Source of the DNA: Comamonadaceae bacterium
GTDB lineage: Bacteria > Pseudomonadota > Gammaproteobacteria > Burkholderiales > Burkholderiaceae_C
DNA: 12,512 bases
Reading direction: 5' to 3'
Assembly: GCA_947458415.1 (NCBI GenBank)
Contig: CANGZG010000062.1
Location: 1 to 12,512 of the forward strand
The notes under the pieces are model-generated. The model had not been told where the DNA came from. It saw only the letters and a program-made list of their open reading frames with translations, and ran no database searches. Below, piece by piece: positions 6,152 to 12,512 of the stretch (within the stretch, counting starts at the first letter, position 1; the number at the start of each line of letters is the position of its first letter). Position numbers and translations under genes: made by a program.

Positions 6152-7160
6152 GAAATTAGCGACATACAAAGACGGGTCCCGCGATGGACAACTGGTGGTG
6201 GTTTCCAAAGATTTAAGCAGTGCCCATTATGCGAGCGGCATTGCACAGCGTTTGCAACAGGTGCTGGACGACTGGAATTTTTTATCACCGCAATTGCAAG
6301 ACCTTTACCAAACCTTGAACCAAGGCAAAGCGCGTCATGCGTTTGCCTTTGACCCGAAGATGTGCATGGCGCCACTGCCCCGTGCTTACCAATGGGCAGA
6401 TGGGTCGGCCTACATGAACCATGTGGAGTTGGTGCGGGCCTCGCGCAACAGCGAAGTGCCCGCCAATTTTTACGAAGACCCGCTGATGTACCAAGGTGGC
6501 AGCGATGACTTTTTGGGTCCTTGTGACGACATCGTGGCGGTGAGCACCGACCACGGCATTGATTTTGAAGCCGAAGTGGCCGTGGTGACAGGCGATGTGC
6601 CGATGCAATCTTCAGCCGACGAAGCGCTGGAAAGCATTCGGTTGGTGATGTTGGCCAACGACGTGTCGTTGCGTCGATTGATCCCTGCCGAGTTGGCGAA
6701 AAACTTTGGCTTCTTGCAAGGCAAACCAGCCACTGCGTTCAGCCCGGTGGCGGTGACGCCGGATGAACTCGGCAGCGCTTGGCAACACGGGCGTTTGCAC
6801 CTGACCATGCGGGTTGACTGGAACGACAAGCGGGTCGGCATGTGCGATGCGGGCCCCGAAATGACATTCCATTTTGGCCAATTGATCGCGCACTTGGCCA
6901 AAACCCGCAACGTGCGTGCGGGCAGCATCATCGGCAGCGGCACGGTGAGCAACCAAGCGGTGGAAGCCAAAGGCCGCAAAGACTGGCCCAAAGGGTACAG
7001 CTGCATCGCCGAGAAACGCGCGATTGAAACCATTTTGGACGGCAAAGCGCAGACCGAGTTCATGCAATTCGGCGACACCGTGCGCATAGAGATGAAAGAC
7101 AAAGATGGCCAGAGCGTGTTTGGTGCCATCGACCAAAAAGTCACACCCTTGCGCGCTTGA
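6150..7160 (+). CDS. Fumarylacetoacetate hydrolase (FAH) family protein
   Basis: The 336-residue protein starts MKLATYKDGSRDGQLVVVSK, the standard N-terminus of this betaproteobacterial FAH-family group. The FAH fold is shown by DFEAEVAVV (138-146; E140 and E142 as likely metal ligands), ANDVSLR (169-175; D171 as third ligand), FLQGKPATAFSPVAVTPDEL (188-207) and GSGTVSN (262-268). Family enzymes use Mg2+ or Ca2+ to hydrolyse a C-C bond in acylpyruvate or fumarylacetoacetate-type substrates in the cytoplasm, often in aromatic catabolism. No homogentisate or gentisate gene lies in the window, so the substrate is unknown. The ribosome binding site is poor, and a TAGAAT hexamer at 6138-6143 lies six bases before the ATG, so a leaderless transcript is conceivable. 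An enoyl-CoA hydratase-like gene follows 94 bp downstream. Confidence 0.87.
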   Translation: MKLATYKDGSRDGQLVVVSKDLSSAHYASGIAQRLQQVLDDWNFLSPQLQDLYQTLNQGKARHAFAFDPKMCMAPLPRAYQWADGSAYMNHVELVRASRNSEVPANFYEDPLMYQGGSDDFLGPCDDIVAVSTDHGIDFEAEVAVVTGDVPMQSSADEALESIRLVMLANDVSLRRLIPAELAKNFGFLQGKPATAFSPVAVTPDELGSAWQHGRLHLTMRVDWNDKRVGMCDAGPEMTFHFGQLIAHLAKTRNVRAGSIIGSGTVSNQAVEAKGRKDWPKGYSCIAEKRAIETILDGKAQTEFMQFGDTVRIEMKDKDGQSVFGAIDQKVTPLRA

Positions 7161-7182
7161 TCGAAAAGCATTCTCGCCAGGA

Positions 7183-7206
7183 TGATGGCTGGCCAAGCAG
7201 CCATCA
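7183..7206 (+). repeat. Perfect 9-bp hairpin between the FAH and crotonase genes
   Basis: TGATGGCTG (7183-7191) and CAGCCATCA (7198-7206) are exact reverse complements with a 6-base loop, 22 bp after the FAH stop and about 48 bp before the next start codon. It lacks a following U-run, so it is not a classic intrinsic terminator. It could be an mRNA-stabilising or processing hairpin, or a protein-binding dyad near a promoter of the next gene. Confidence 0.5.
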
Positions 7207-7254
7207 AGCGGCCCCATCCACAATGCGTTCTTCCACACCAAGGAATCTTTCAGC

Positions 7255-8061
7255 ATGAAGCCCATCGATTACAGCATTTACGACACATTGCGCATCACGC
7301 GTCGCGGACCCAGCGACAGCGTGCTCGATATCCAAATGAAAGCCACCAACGGCAAATTGCCCACGGCCGGTCACCGTGGTCACGAAGATTTGTGTCACAT
7401 CTGGCGCGACATTGGCAACGACGACAGCGTGCGTTGCGCGGTTCTGCGCGGAGAGGGCATGGGTTTTTCAGGTGGTGGCGATTTGGGTTTGGTGCAAGAC
7501 ATGGCGCAGGATTTCGAGGTGCGCAGCCGCGTCTGGAAAGAGGCGCGGGACCTGGTCTACAACATCATCAATTGCGACAAGCCAGTGGTCAGCGCCATGC
7601 ACGGTCCGGCGGTCGGTGCAGGCTTGGTCGCAGGGTTGTTGGCAGACATTTCCATCGCCGCCAAAAGCGCCAAGATTGTCGATGGACACACCCGCTTGGG
7701 CGTGGCTGCCGGCGACCATGCCGCCATCATCTGGCCGTTGTTGTGTGGCATGGCCAAAGCCAAATACTATTTGATGCTGTGCGAACCAGTCAGCGGCGAG
7801 GAAGCCGAGCGCATCGGTTTGGTGTCATTGTGTGTGGAAGACGATCAGTTGTTGAACAAGGCCTATGAAGTCGCAGACAAATTGGCCCTTGGCAGCCAAA
7901 CCGCCATCCGTTGGACCAAATATTCCCTCAACAACTGGTTGCGTCAAGCCGGGCCGTCGTTTGATACCTCGTTGGCGTTGGAATTCATGGGCTTTGCCGG
8001 ACCCGATGTGCGCGAAGGCCTGAGTTCGCTCAAGGAAAAAAGGCCGCCGCAATTCGGTTGA
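7255..8061 (+). CDS. Enoyl-CoA hydratase/isomerase-family protein with non-canonical active site
   Basis: The 268-residue protein has a full crotonase fold. The first oxyanion-hole region is [13 protein letters not shown] (67-79). The second is [20 protein letters not shown] (115-134). The C-terminal [19 protein letters not shown] (249-267) matches the usual 'DxxEGxxAFxEKRxPxF' ending. By alignment to rat mitochondrial enoyl-CoA hydratase, the two catalytic glutamates (E144, E164) correspond to H145 in DGHTRLGV and Y171 in KAKYYLML. CoA thioester binding is likely, but ordinary hydratase chemistry is not; isomerase, hydrolase, decarboxylase or lyase activity is possible. AAGGAA at 7240-7245 supports the ATG at 7255. 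The tonB start follows one base after its stop, so the two are probably cotranscribed. The tandem with the FAH gene suggests a catabolic pair, an inference from position only. Confidence 0.85.
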   Translation: MKPIDYSIYDTLRITRRGPSDSVLDIQMKATNGKLPTAGHRGHEDLCHIWRDIGNDDSVRCAVLRGEGMGFSGGGDLGLVQDMAQDFEVRSRVWKEARDLVYNIINCDKPVVSAMHGPAVGAGLVAGLLADISIAAKSAKIVDGHTRLGVAAGDHAAIIWPLLCGMAKAKYYLMLCEPVSGEEAERIGLVSLCVEDDQLLNKAYEVADKLALGSQTAIRWTKYSLNNWLRQAGPSFDTSLALEFMGFAGPDVREGLSSLKEKRPPQFG

Positions 8062-8062
8062 C

Positions 8063-8893
8063 ATGAACGCAAGGACCTTGGCCATTGTCATCGGCGTGGT
8101 GGTGTTCCACCTGGCTGCTTTGTGGGCATTGCACACCGGCTTGATCAGGCGCGTGGCCGAGGTGGTGGTGCCAGTGATGTTGGTCAGCACGTCACAACCA
8201 CCGCCGCCCAAACCTGAACCACCGCCGCCCAAACCTGAACCACCACCGCCTCCCCCAGCTGTTCCGACACCGCCGCCGCCTGCCCAAGCGCCACCGCCAA
8301 AACCTGAGCCACCGCCACCTGCACCTGCGCCAGCGCCACCACCCAAACCGGTGCTGACACCGCCACCCGCTGCGCCTTCGCCACCTCCGCCAGCGGCTGC
8401 GCCCGAAGTGTTGGCCGCGCCGCCGGCACCTGCAGCGCCCGCTGTGGTGAACACCCCCGCGCCAGCACCACCGCCTGCGCCGCCGCCACCCGCGCCCGCA
8501 CCTGCGCCAGTGTCGGTCGCGCCAGCCAACCCGGTGACAGCCACGGTTCAATCAGCGCCTGTCCCGGCCAAGACCCACCCAGATTCTTGGGAAGAGGCTT
8601 CACCACTGCCAGAGTTTTTGAGCAAAGACTATTTGGAACAACTGAACAGAAGATTCTCCCGGTCCATGAGTGGCCGAATGGGTGAATACGGGAAAGTCAT
8701 GTTGGAAGTGACCGTGGATAAAAATGGCCAGGTGAAAAGTGCGGTTGTCTTGGTTCCGAGTCCACATCCTCGTTTAGACAAGTTTGCACAAGACATTGTG
8801 GCAACATGGAAATTTAAACCTGCGAAAAGAAATGGCATCGCTGAGGAAAAAACAGTGAAGGTGCCATTTGTTTTTGAAAAACAAAGAAATTGA
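8063..8893 (+). CDS. tonB: Energy transducer TonB
   Basis: The 276-residue protein shows the three-part TonB plan. An N-terminal transmembrane helix (about 5-28) carries a His at position 16 (VVVFHLAALWAL), as in the TonB anchor. A very long Pro-rich periplasmic spacer (about 46-170) starts with two PPPPKPE repeats. A C-terminal TonB domain (about 205-272) contains GKVMLEVTVDKNGQVKSAVV, RLDKFAQDIVATWKFKPAKR and KVPFVF. TonB passes energy from the ExbB/ExbD proton channel to outer-membrane receptors for iron, cobalamin, copper or other ligands. exbB and exbD follow directly. The start lies one base after the upstream stop. The last 310 bp are much AT-richer than the rest (about 44% G+C over 8581-8880 by hand count, with AGA codons otherwise rare here), suggesting a mosaic gene. 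Confidence 0.92.
   Translation: MNARTLAIVIGVVVFHLAALWALHTGLIRRVAEVVVPVMLVSTSQPPPPKPEPPPPKPEPPPPPPAVPTPPPPAQAPPPKPEPPPPAPAPAPPPKPVLTPPPAAPSPPPPAAAPEVLAAPPAPAAPAVVNTPAPAPPPAPPPPAPAPAPVSVAPANPVTATVQSAPVPAKTHPDSWEEASPLPEFLSKDYLEQLNRRFSRSMSGRMGEYGKVMLEVTVDKNGQVKSAVVLVPSPHPRLDKFAQDIVATWKFKPAKRNGIAEEKTVKVPFVFEKQRN
8198..8239 (+). repeat. Tandem 21-bp direct repeat in the tonB linker
   Basis: Two perfect copies of a 21-bp unit (8198-8218 and 8219-8239) are in frame, each encoding PPPPKPE at TonB residues 46-59. A degenerate third copy begins at 8240. PKPEP-like units are common in TonB spacers. Copy number may vary by slippage, altering linker length in 7-residue steps. Confidence 0.9.
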
Positions 8894-8906
8894 ATAGGGT
8901 GCAGAG

Positions 8907-9596
8907 ATGAACATTGACCATGGACTGATGAATGTATGGATCGAGGGCGACGCCATCACGCGCGCCGTGGCCTTGTTGTTGCTGGCGATGTCGCTGGCCT
9001 CATGGATCGTGATCGTGGTCAAAACACTCAATCTGCTGTCTGCCCGCAAACAGGCCCAGCGCATCGAGGCGTTTTGGCGCAGCGCCAATATCCATGACGC
9101 GATCCACACCCTCGGCAGCGAAGAACACAACCCGTTTCGTGAAGTGGCGACCAAAGGTCAGCAAGCTTTATCGCATTTGAAGACCAGCGCTGCCCAGACT
9201 GAACTCTCCAAGCAACTCGACACCAGCGACTGGGTGACGCGCGGTTTGCAAAACGCCATCGATGACGAGGTGGGCAAATTGCAGTCCGGCTTGGCCATTC
9301 TCGCGTCCGTGGGCTCGACCTCGCCGTTCATCGGTTTGTTTGGCACCGTGTGGGGCATCTACCATGCCTTGATGCAAATTGGCATGGCGGGTCAAGCCAC
9401 CATCGACAAAGTGGCCGGCCCGATTGGTGAGGCATTGATCATGACGGCCTTGGGTTTGGCGGTGGCGATTCCGGCGGTGCTCGGCTACAACGCGCTGGTG
9501 CGTGCCAACAAATCCATGGTGGCGCGCATGAACCGCTTCGCCCATGACTTGCATGCTTTGCTGGTCACCGGCGCGCGCGTGAAAACAGGAGCTTGA
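8907..9596 (+). CDS. exbB: ExbB, proton-channel subunit of the TonB complex (MotA/TolQ/ExbB family)
   Basis: The 229-residue inner-membrane protein has three transmembrane segments at about 19-40, 128-155 and 172-197, with a cytoplasmic loop between the first two. The signature SVGSTSPFIGLFGTVWGIYH (134-153) and GPIGEALIMTALGLAVAIPA (171-190) are characteristic. E176 matches the essential transmembrane glutamate of ExbB, and T148 and T181 line the expected pore positions. ExbB forms the pentameric proton channel with ExbD and energises TonB. TolQ is an alternative family assignment, but the tonB-exbB-exbD order argues for ExbB. AGGG at 8896-8899 is a modest ribosome binding site. The gene is 13 bp from tonB and 3 bp from exbD. 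Confidence 0.93.
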   Translation: MNIDHGLMNVWIEGDAITRAVALLLLAMSLASWIVIVVKTLNLLSARKQAQRIEAFWRSANIHDAIHTLGSEEHNPFREVATKGQQALSHLKTSAAQTELSKQLDTSDWVTRGLQNAIDDEVGKLQSGLAILASVGSTSPFIGLFGTVWGIYHALMQIGMAGQATIDKVAGPIGEALIMTALGLAVAIPAVLGYNALVRANKSMVARMNRFAHDLHALLVTGARVKTGA

Positions 9597-9599
9597 GCC

Positions 9600-10013
9600 A
9601 TGGCCTTTGGAACCCAAGACGACACCGATGAGGTGATGAATGAAATCAACATGACGCCGCTGGTCGATGTCATGTTGGTGCTGTTGATCATCTTCATCGT
9701 CACCATTCCCGTCATGAAGCATGCGGTCAACATTGAATTGCCGCGCGCCAGCAACCAACCGCAAGACGCCAAACCGCAAACCATCCGCTTGGCGGTGGAT
9801 GCACAAGGCAGTTATTTTTGGAACGACACCGCTGTGGACGACGCGCAGTTACAAACCTTGTTGACCCAAGCCGCTGCCAAACAACCGCAACCCCCGTTGC
9901 ACATCAGCGGTGACCGTGCCGTGCGCTACGAGCGCGTGGCGCAAGCCATGGCCGCCGCCCAGCGTGCTGGCATGACGCAAATCGGATTCATCACAGACCG
10001 CAACTCACCTTGA
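9600..10013 (+). CDS. exbD: ExbD, biopolymer transport protein of the TonB complex
   Basis: The 137-residue protein has the ExbD layout: a short cytoplasmic N-terminus, one transmembrane helix (about 21-40, LVDVMLVLLIIFIVTIPVMK) and a periplasmic domain ending IGFITDRNSP. EINMTPLVDVMLVLLIIF (15-32) contains the conserved transmembrane aspartate D23 that carries protons. The periplasmic part has the usual pattern (IRLAVDAQGSYFWN, LHISGDRAVRYERVAQAM). It works with ExbB to drive TonB. AGGAG at 9587-9591 inside the end of exbB provides the ribosome binding site, consistent with coupled translation. The stop at 10013 lies 11 bp before the copper-chaperone ATG. Confidence 0.93.
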   Translation: MAFGTQDDTDEVMNEINMTPLVDVMLVLLIIFIVTIPVMKHAVNIELPRASNQPQDAKPQTIRLAVDAQGSYFWNDTAVDDAQLQTLLTQAAAKQPQPPLHISGDRAVRYERVAQAMAAAQRAGMTQIGFITDRNSP

Positions 10014-10024
10014 AAGCCATCACC

Positions 10025-10495
10025 ATGATCAAACACCTGTTAACTGCTGCCCTCGTCTCCACCTTCGCCACTGTGGTCAGCGCGCAAGTGGACATCTCTG
10101 ACGCTTGGGTTCGCGCCACCGTGCAAGGACAAAAAGCCACCGGCGCGTTCATGAACCTGACCGCCAAAACCGACACCCGTTTGGTGGGCGTGAAAAGCTC
10201 GGCGGCTGCCGTGGCCGAGATTCACGAAATGAAAATGGACAAGGATGTCATGCGCATGCAGCGCCTGACCTCGCTGCCTTTGCCAGCTGGCAAAACCATT
10301 TCGCTCAAGCCCGGCGGCTACCATGTGATGTTGATGGGCTTGAAAGAGCCCTTGCCTGTGGACAGCCATGTGGAACTCACGTTGATGTTTGAAGACGCCA
10401 AAGGCGTCAAGTCTCAACAAGAATTGCATGTGATGACCACGCGAAATGCACCGGGCGCCCAAGGCAAACCCGCTGATGCACACCACAACCACTGA
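10025..10495 (+). CDS. PCuAC-family periplasmic copper chaperone
   Basis: The 156-residue precursor has a signal peptide MIKHLLTAALVSTFATVVSA, with likely cleavage before QVDISDAW. The mature domain carries the full copper-binding signature H-x10-M-x21-H-x-M: H67, M78, H100 and M102, in HEMKMDKDVMRM and PGGYHVMLMGL. A His-rich tail (DAHHNH) may bind additional metal. PCuAC proteins bind Cu(I) in the periplasm and help deliver it, often with SCO proteins, to the CuA site of cytochrome oxidase. The frame reaches a TTG at 10010 overlapping the exbD stop, but ATG 10025 gives the cleaner signal peptide. The gene is packed behind tonB-exbB-exbD, hinting at a role near TonB-dependent copper or iron uptake. 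Neither an SCO nor a TonB-dependent receptor gene is in the window. Confidence 0.9.
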   Translation: MIKHLLTAALVSTFATVVSAQVDISDAWVRATVQGQKATGAFMNLTAKTDTRLVGVKSSAAAVAEIHEMKMDKDVMRMQRLTSLPLPAGKTISLKPGGYHVMLMGLKEPLPVDSHVELTLMFEDAKGVKSQQELHVMTTRNAPGAQGKPADAHHNH

Positions 10496-10512
10496 CCTGT
10501 TCAAGGCACACC

Positions 10513-11109
10513 ATGGCAGACACCACAGGTTTTAACTTTGACAACTTCTTGCCAGGCTTTGATTTTTTAAAGCAATTCGCACAAGCCAATCCAGCCGCGG
10601 CCATGCCCACCGCCGCGCAATGGGTCACACCCACCTTGGACCCGGCTGAATTGGACAAACGCATCCAAGATTTGAAATCGGTGCAATTTTGGTTAGACCA
10701 AAACGCCAAGGCATTGAGCGCCACCATTCAGGCCTTGGAAGTCCAGCGCATGACCTTGTCCACCTTGCAAAGCATGAACGTCGGCTTCGCCGATGTGGCG
10801 GCAGCCATGGGCGGAAAAACCGCCAAAGCAGCTGCCGCGCCTGGTGAGACAACATCAGCGAACCCAGCCGCGGTGGACCCGATGCAATGGTGGGGTGCGA
10901 TTGGCCAACAGTTTCAAACCATTGCCTCGCAAGCCGTGGCTGACATGCAAAAGCATGCGAACACGTTGGCAGCGACGGCGGACAAAGCGACCCAGCGTGC
11001 TGACCGCCCCCAAGCCGCTGCCAAAACCAAACCCCGCGCTGCTAAGACACCCACCGCCGCGCGTCAACCCAAGACCACCCCGTCCAAGCCCCGCAAAACC
11101 GCGCGTTGA
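10513..11109 (+). CDS. phaM: PhaM-like polyhydroxyalkanoate granule protein
   Basis: The 198-residue protein resembles PhaM. The N-terminal half contains FLPGFDFLKQFA (12-23) and WVTPTLDPAELDKRIQDLKS (37-56), followed by VQFWLDQNAKALSATIQALE (57-76) and VQRMTLSTLQSMN (77-89), the conserved helical region of that family. The C-terminus from about 165 is rich in Lys, Arg, Ala, Pro and Thr, like a histone-H1 tail that binds DNA. In Ralstonia eutropha, PhaM activates the PHA synthase PhaC and attaches granules to the nucleoid. PhaM there is somewhat longer. An AAGG at 10503-10506 serves as ribosome binding site. The TGA stop overlaps the next gene's ATG by one base. No phaC, phaA or phaB is in the window. 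Confidence 0.82.
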   Translation: MADTTGFNFDNFLPGFDFLKQFAQANPAAAMPTAAQWVTPTLDPAELDKRIQDLKSVQFWLDQNAKALSATIQALEVQRMTLSTLQSMNVGFADVAAAMGGKTAKAAAAPGETTSANPAAVDPMQWWGAIGQQFQTIASQAVADMQKHANTLAATADKATQRADRPQAAAKTKPRAAKTPTAARQPKTTPSKPRKTAR

Positions 11110-12362
11110 TGAAACTGTTCCCGAACGGCCACGCCACGCACCCGCACTGGCAGATGGCTGCCGACATGGTGCTCGCGCAATTGCGTGCCTGCATGAAGCA
11201 AGAGGCGTTTGCAGCCAGCCCGTCATTGGGCTTGGTCTACATCACCGACCATTTCGCGAGCTACGCGCAACCACTGCTGCGCCATTTGGCTGATGAATTG
11301 CCACGGGTCAAGCAATGGAGCGGCACCGTGGGCGTGGGCGTGTTTGCCAACAGCACAGAGTACATCGACACGCCCGCGTTGAGCGTCATGCTGTGTGACA
11401 TACCCGCCTCCGAGTTTCGTGTGTTCAGCGGCACCGCACCGCTGGGGCAAGCCTTGGTGCAAGGCTTTGAAGCCCGCACAGCCTTGGTCCATGCTGACGC
11501 CCATACGCCAGAGCTGAGTGAATTGATTGTGGATTTGGCAGACAGCACCGACAGCGGCGCGGTGTTTGGCGGCTTGGCCTCGAGCCGCGCGGATGTGGTG
11601 CAGTTCGCCCGCAGCCTGTTTGACAGCGACACGCATTCAGACCGCGGTGTGTACAGCGGCGGTTTGAGTGGCGTGGCGTTCAGCCCGCGCGTGTCGATGC
11701 TGACCCGGGTCACACAAGGGTGTTTGCCAATCGGCGAAGCGCACCAGATCACATCGGTGAAAGACCATGTGGTGTTGACCTTGGACGATGCACCGGCGTT
11801 GTACACATTGATGCAGGCGTTGAATGTGCCGATCGACAACCCGCGCTCTGCGGTGGACAAGGTGCGTGACACGCTGGTGGGCTTGTCGCAACCAGACCAA
11901 GACGTGTTGCGCGCCACGGGTGGTTTGCAAGACGCTGCGATGGTCAGGCACATCATTGGCTTGGACCCTGTGCGCCACGGCGTGGCGGTGGCGCATGCAG
12001 TGAGCGAAGGCATGCAATTGGTGTTTTGCAAACGCGATGCCACGTCTGCCAAAGCTGACCTGTTGCGCATGGCCACAGAAATCCGTGAAGCCTTGGAGCC
12101 GCAAGACACCGATGCCGAATGGGCGCCGTCCTCCAAGCAAACGCCTGTGGTGTCAGACCCCGGTCGGCGGATCGCAGGCGCCGTCTACATCAGTTGCACC
12201 GGCAGAGGCGGACCGCATTTCGGCGCGCCCCACGCAGAACTGCAAGTGATTCGCCGCGCTTTGGGCGATGTCCCGCTGGTCGGGTTCATGGCCGCAGGTG
12301 AAATCGCGCACCAACAGGTGTATGGCTACAGCGGCGTATTGACGGTGTTCACAACTGATTGA
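11109..12362 (+). CDS. FIST N- and C-domain protein (putative small-ligand sensor)
   Basis: The 417-residue protein has a FIST_N-like part (about 35-230; SLGLVYITDHFASYAQPLL, SGTVGVGVFANSTEYID, SGAVFGGLASSR, YSGGLSGVAFS). A FIST_C-like part follows (about 235-412), ending with GAVYISCTGRGGPHFGAPHA (357-376) and VPLVGFMAAGEIAHQ (388-402). FIST domains are predicted sensors of small ligands, possibly amino acids, in signal transduction. No kinase, GGDEF or other output domain is fused here. The start is taken as ATG 11109, overlapping the phaM stop as TGATG; a TTG at 11106 would add one residue. The overlap indicates translational coupling with phaM. There is no signal peptide, so it is probably cytoplasmic. 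Its function is not established. Confidence 0.8.
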   Translation: MKLFPNGHATHPHWQMAADMVLAQLRACMKQEAFAASPSLGLVYITDHFASYAQPLLRHLADELPRVKQWSGTVGVGVFANSTEYIDTPALSVMLCDIPASEFRVFSGTAPLGQALVQGFEARTALVHADAHTPELSELIVDLADSTDSGAVFGGLASSRADVVQFARSLFDSDTHSDRGVYSGGLSGVAFSPRVSMLTRVTQGCLPIGEAHQITSVKDHVVLTLDDAPALYTLMQALNVPIDNPRSAVDKVRDTLVGLSQPDQDVLRATGGLQDAAMVRHIIGLDPVRHGVAVAHAVSEGMQLVFCKRDATSAKADLLRMATEIREALEPQDTDAEWAPSSKQTPVVSDPGRRIAGAVYISCTGRGGPHFGAPHAELQVIRRALGDVPLVGFMAAGEIAHQQVYGYSGVLTVFTTD

Positions 12363-12433
12363 CACAGCCGTCATTCCATGAGGCAGACATACGCGCTCTG
12401 ACAGTTGAGCTGCCAAGGATACACCGCGTCAAA

Positions 12434-12485
12434 TGGACTGCTTTTTAGGCGCCATATACAATTGCTATATATATTTTCCGGGAGG
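12434..12485 (+). promoter_or_regulatory. Candidate sigma-70 promoter and ribosome binding site for the 3'-edge gene
   Basis: TGGACT (12434-12439) and TACAAT (12457-12462) are spaced by 17 bp and match the -35 (4 of 6) and -10 (5 of 6) consensus. A very AT-rich stretch follows, and a strong Shine-Dalgarno sequence CGGGAGG lies at 12479-12485, five bases before the ATG at 12491. This is the clearest promoter-like region of the window. It indicates that the downstream gene is expressed independently of the upstream operon. Confidence 0.6.
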
Positions 12486-12490
12486 TCGTC

Positions 12491-12512
12491 ATGTCCATCG
12501 GCACCGTTTTCC
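12491..12512 (+). CDS. Start of a small gene, possibly DUF3309 (cut by window end)
   Basis: Only seven codons are visible: MSIGTVF. They follow a strong ribosome binding site and promoter-like sequence. The start resembles DUF3309 small membrane proteins, which typically begin MSLGTILLIILI and are about 50 residues with hydrophobic segments. The identification rests on these few residues plus the isolated strong promoter, so it is tentative; the presence of a gene start is better supported than its identity. Confidence 0.45.

Noticed and set aside
6152..6208. Upstream start (ATG at 6206-6208) for the DUF3108 gene
   Set aside because: It would overlap the FAH gene by 59 bp and places 19 uncharacteristic residues before the membrane anchor. 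The ATG at 6151 gives a normal basic/hydrophobic N-terminus.
7825..8544. 239-codon minus-strand ORF rich in glycine, opposite tonB
   Set aside because: It is the complement of the Pro-rich tonB linker, where CC-rich codons leave the antisense frames open. There is no credible start or domain.
10010..10024. TTG start for the PCuAC gene
   Set aside because: It overlaps the exbD stop and lengthens the signal peptide needlessly. ATG 10025 gives a standard signal peptide.
12363..12433. Possible terminator after the FIST gene
   Set aside because: Only 5-bp complementary arms (GGCAG/CTGCC) far apart and no U-run were seen, so this is not convincing.

Overview
This window looks like a stretch of a betaproteobacterial chromosome, most likely Burkholderiales and probably Comamonadaceae. 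The basis is the GC-rich, TTG-leucine-heavy coding style together with a PhaM-type granule protein, a DUF3108 protein, a PCuAC copper chaperone and a TonB/ExbB/ExbD set. The genus cannot be fixed from the sequence alone. No rRNA, tRNA, CRISPR array or insertion sequence was seen.

Region 1 (1-939) is a small accessory-looking segment, about 45% G+C by hand count over 61-600. It holds the 3' end of a pyridoxamine-phosphate-oxidase-like flavoprotein gene, then a HigB/HigA type II toxin-antitoxin pair. A short palindrome just before the toxin gene is a candidate operator. Region 2 (969-2483, minus strand) is a full-length glycolate oxidase GlcD-type FAD subunit. It converges on the toxin-antitoxin pair, and no glcE or glcF follows it inside the window. 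A gap of about 320 bp (2484-2802) separates it from the divergently transcribed next block.

Region 3 (2803-4930, plus strand) has a secreted ClpP/crotonase-fold protein with an apparent Ser/His pair, followed by an omega-amino-acid:pyruvate transaminase. Region 4 (4961-6151, minus strand) is a membrane-anchored DUF3108 protein. Its start codon overlaps that of the divergent FAH-family gene at 6150.

Region 5 (6150-12362, plus strand) is a run of eight tightly packed genes: FAH-family hydrolase, an atypical crotonase with both canonical catalytic glutamates replaced, tonB, exbB, exbD, a PCuAC copper chaperone, phaM, and a FIST-domain sensor-like protein. From 8061 on, gaps are 1-17 bp or overlaps, suggesting one or two operons. 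TonB/ExbB/ExbD would energise outer-membrane import. The PCuAC protein would handle copper in the periplasm. PhaM would tie polyhydroxyalkanoate granules to the nucleoid, and the FIST protein is translationally coupled to it. The window ends with a promoter-like stretch and the first codons of a small gene, probably DUF3309.

The genes mostly resemble known families. The most notable features are the altered crotonase active site, the overlapping divergent start codons, the AT-rich 3' third of tonB, the phaM-FIST coupling, and the toxin-antitoxin module sitting where glcE would be expected.
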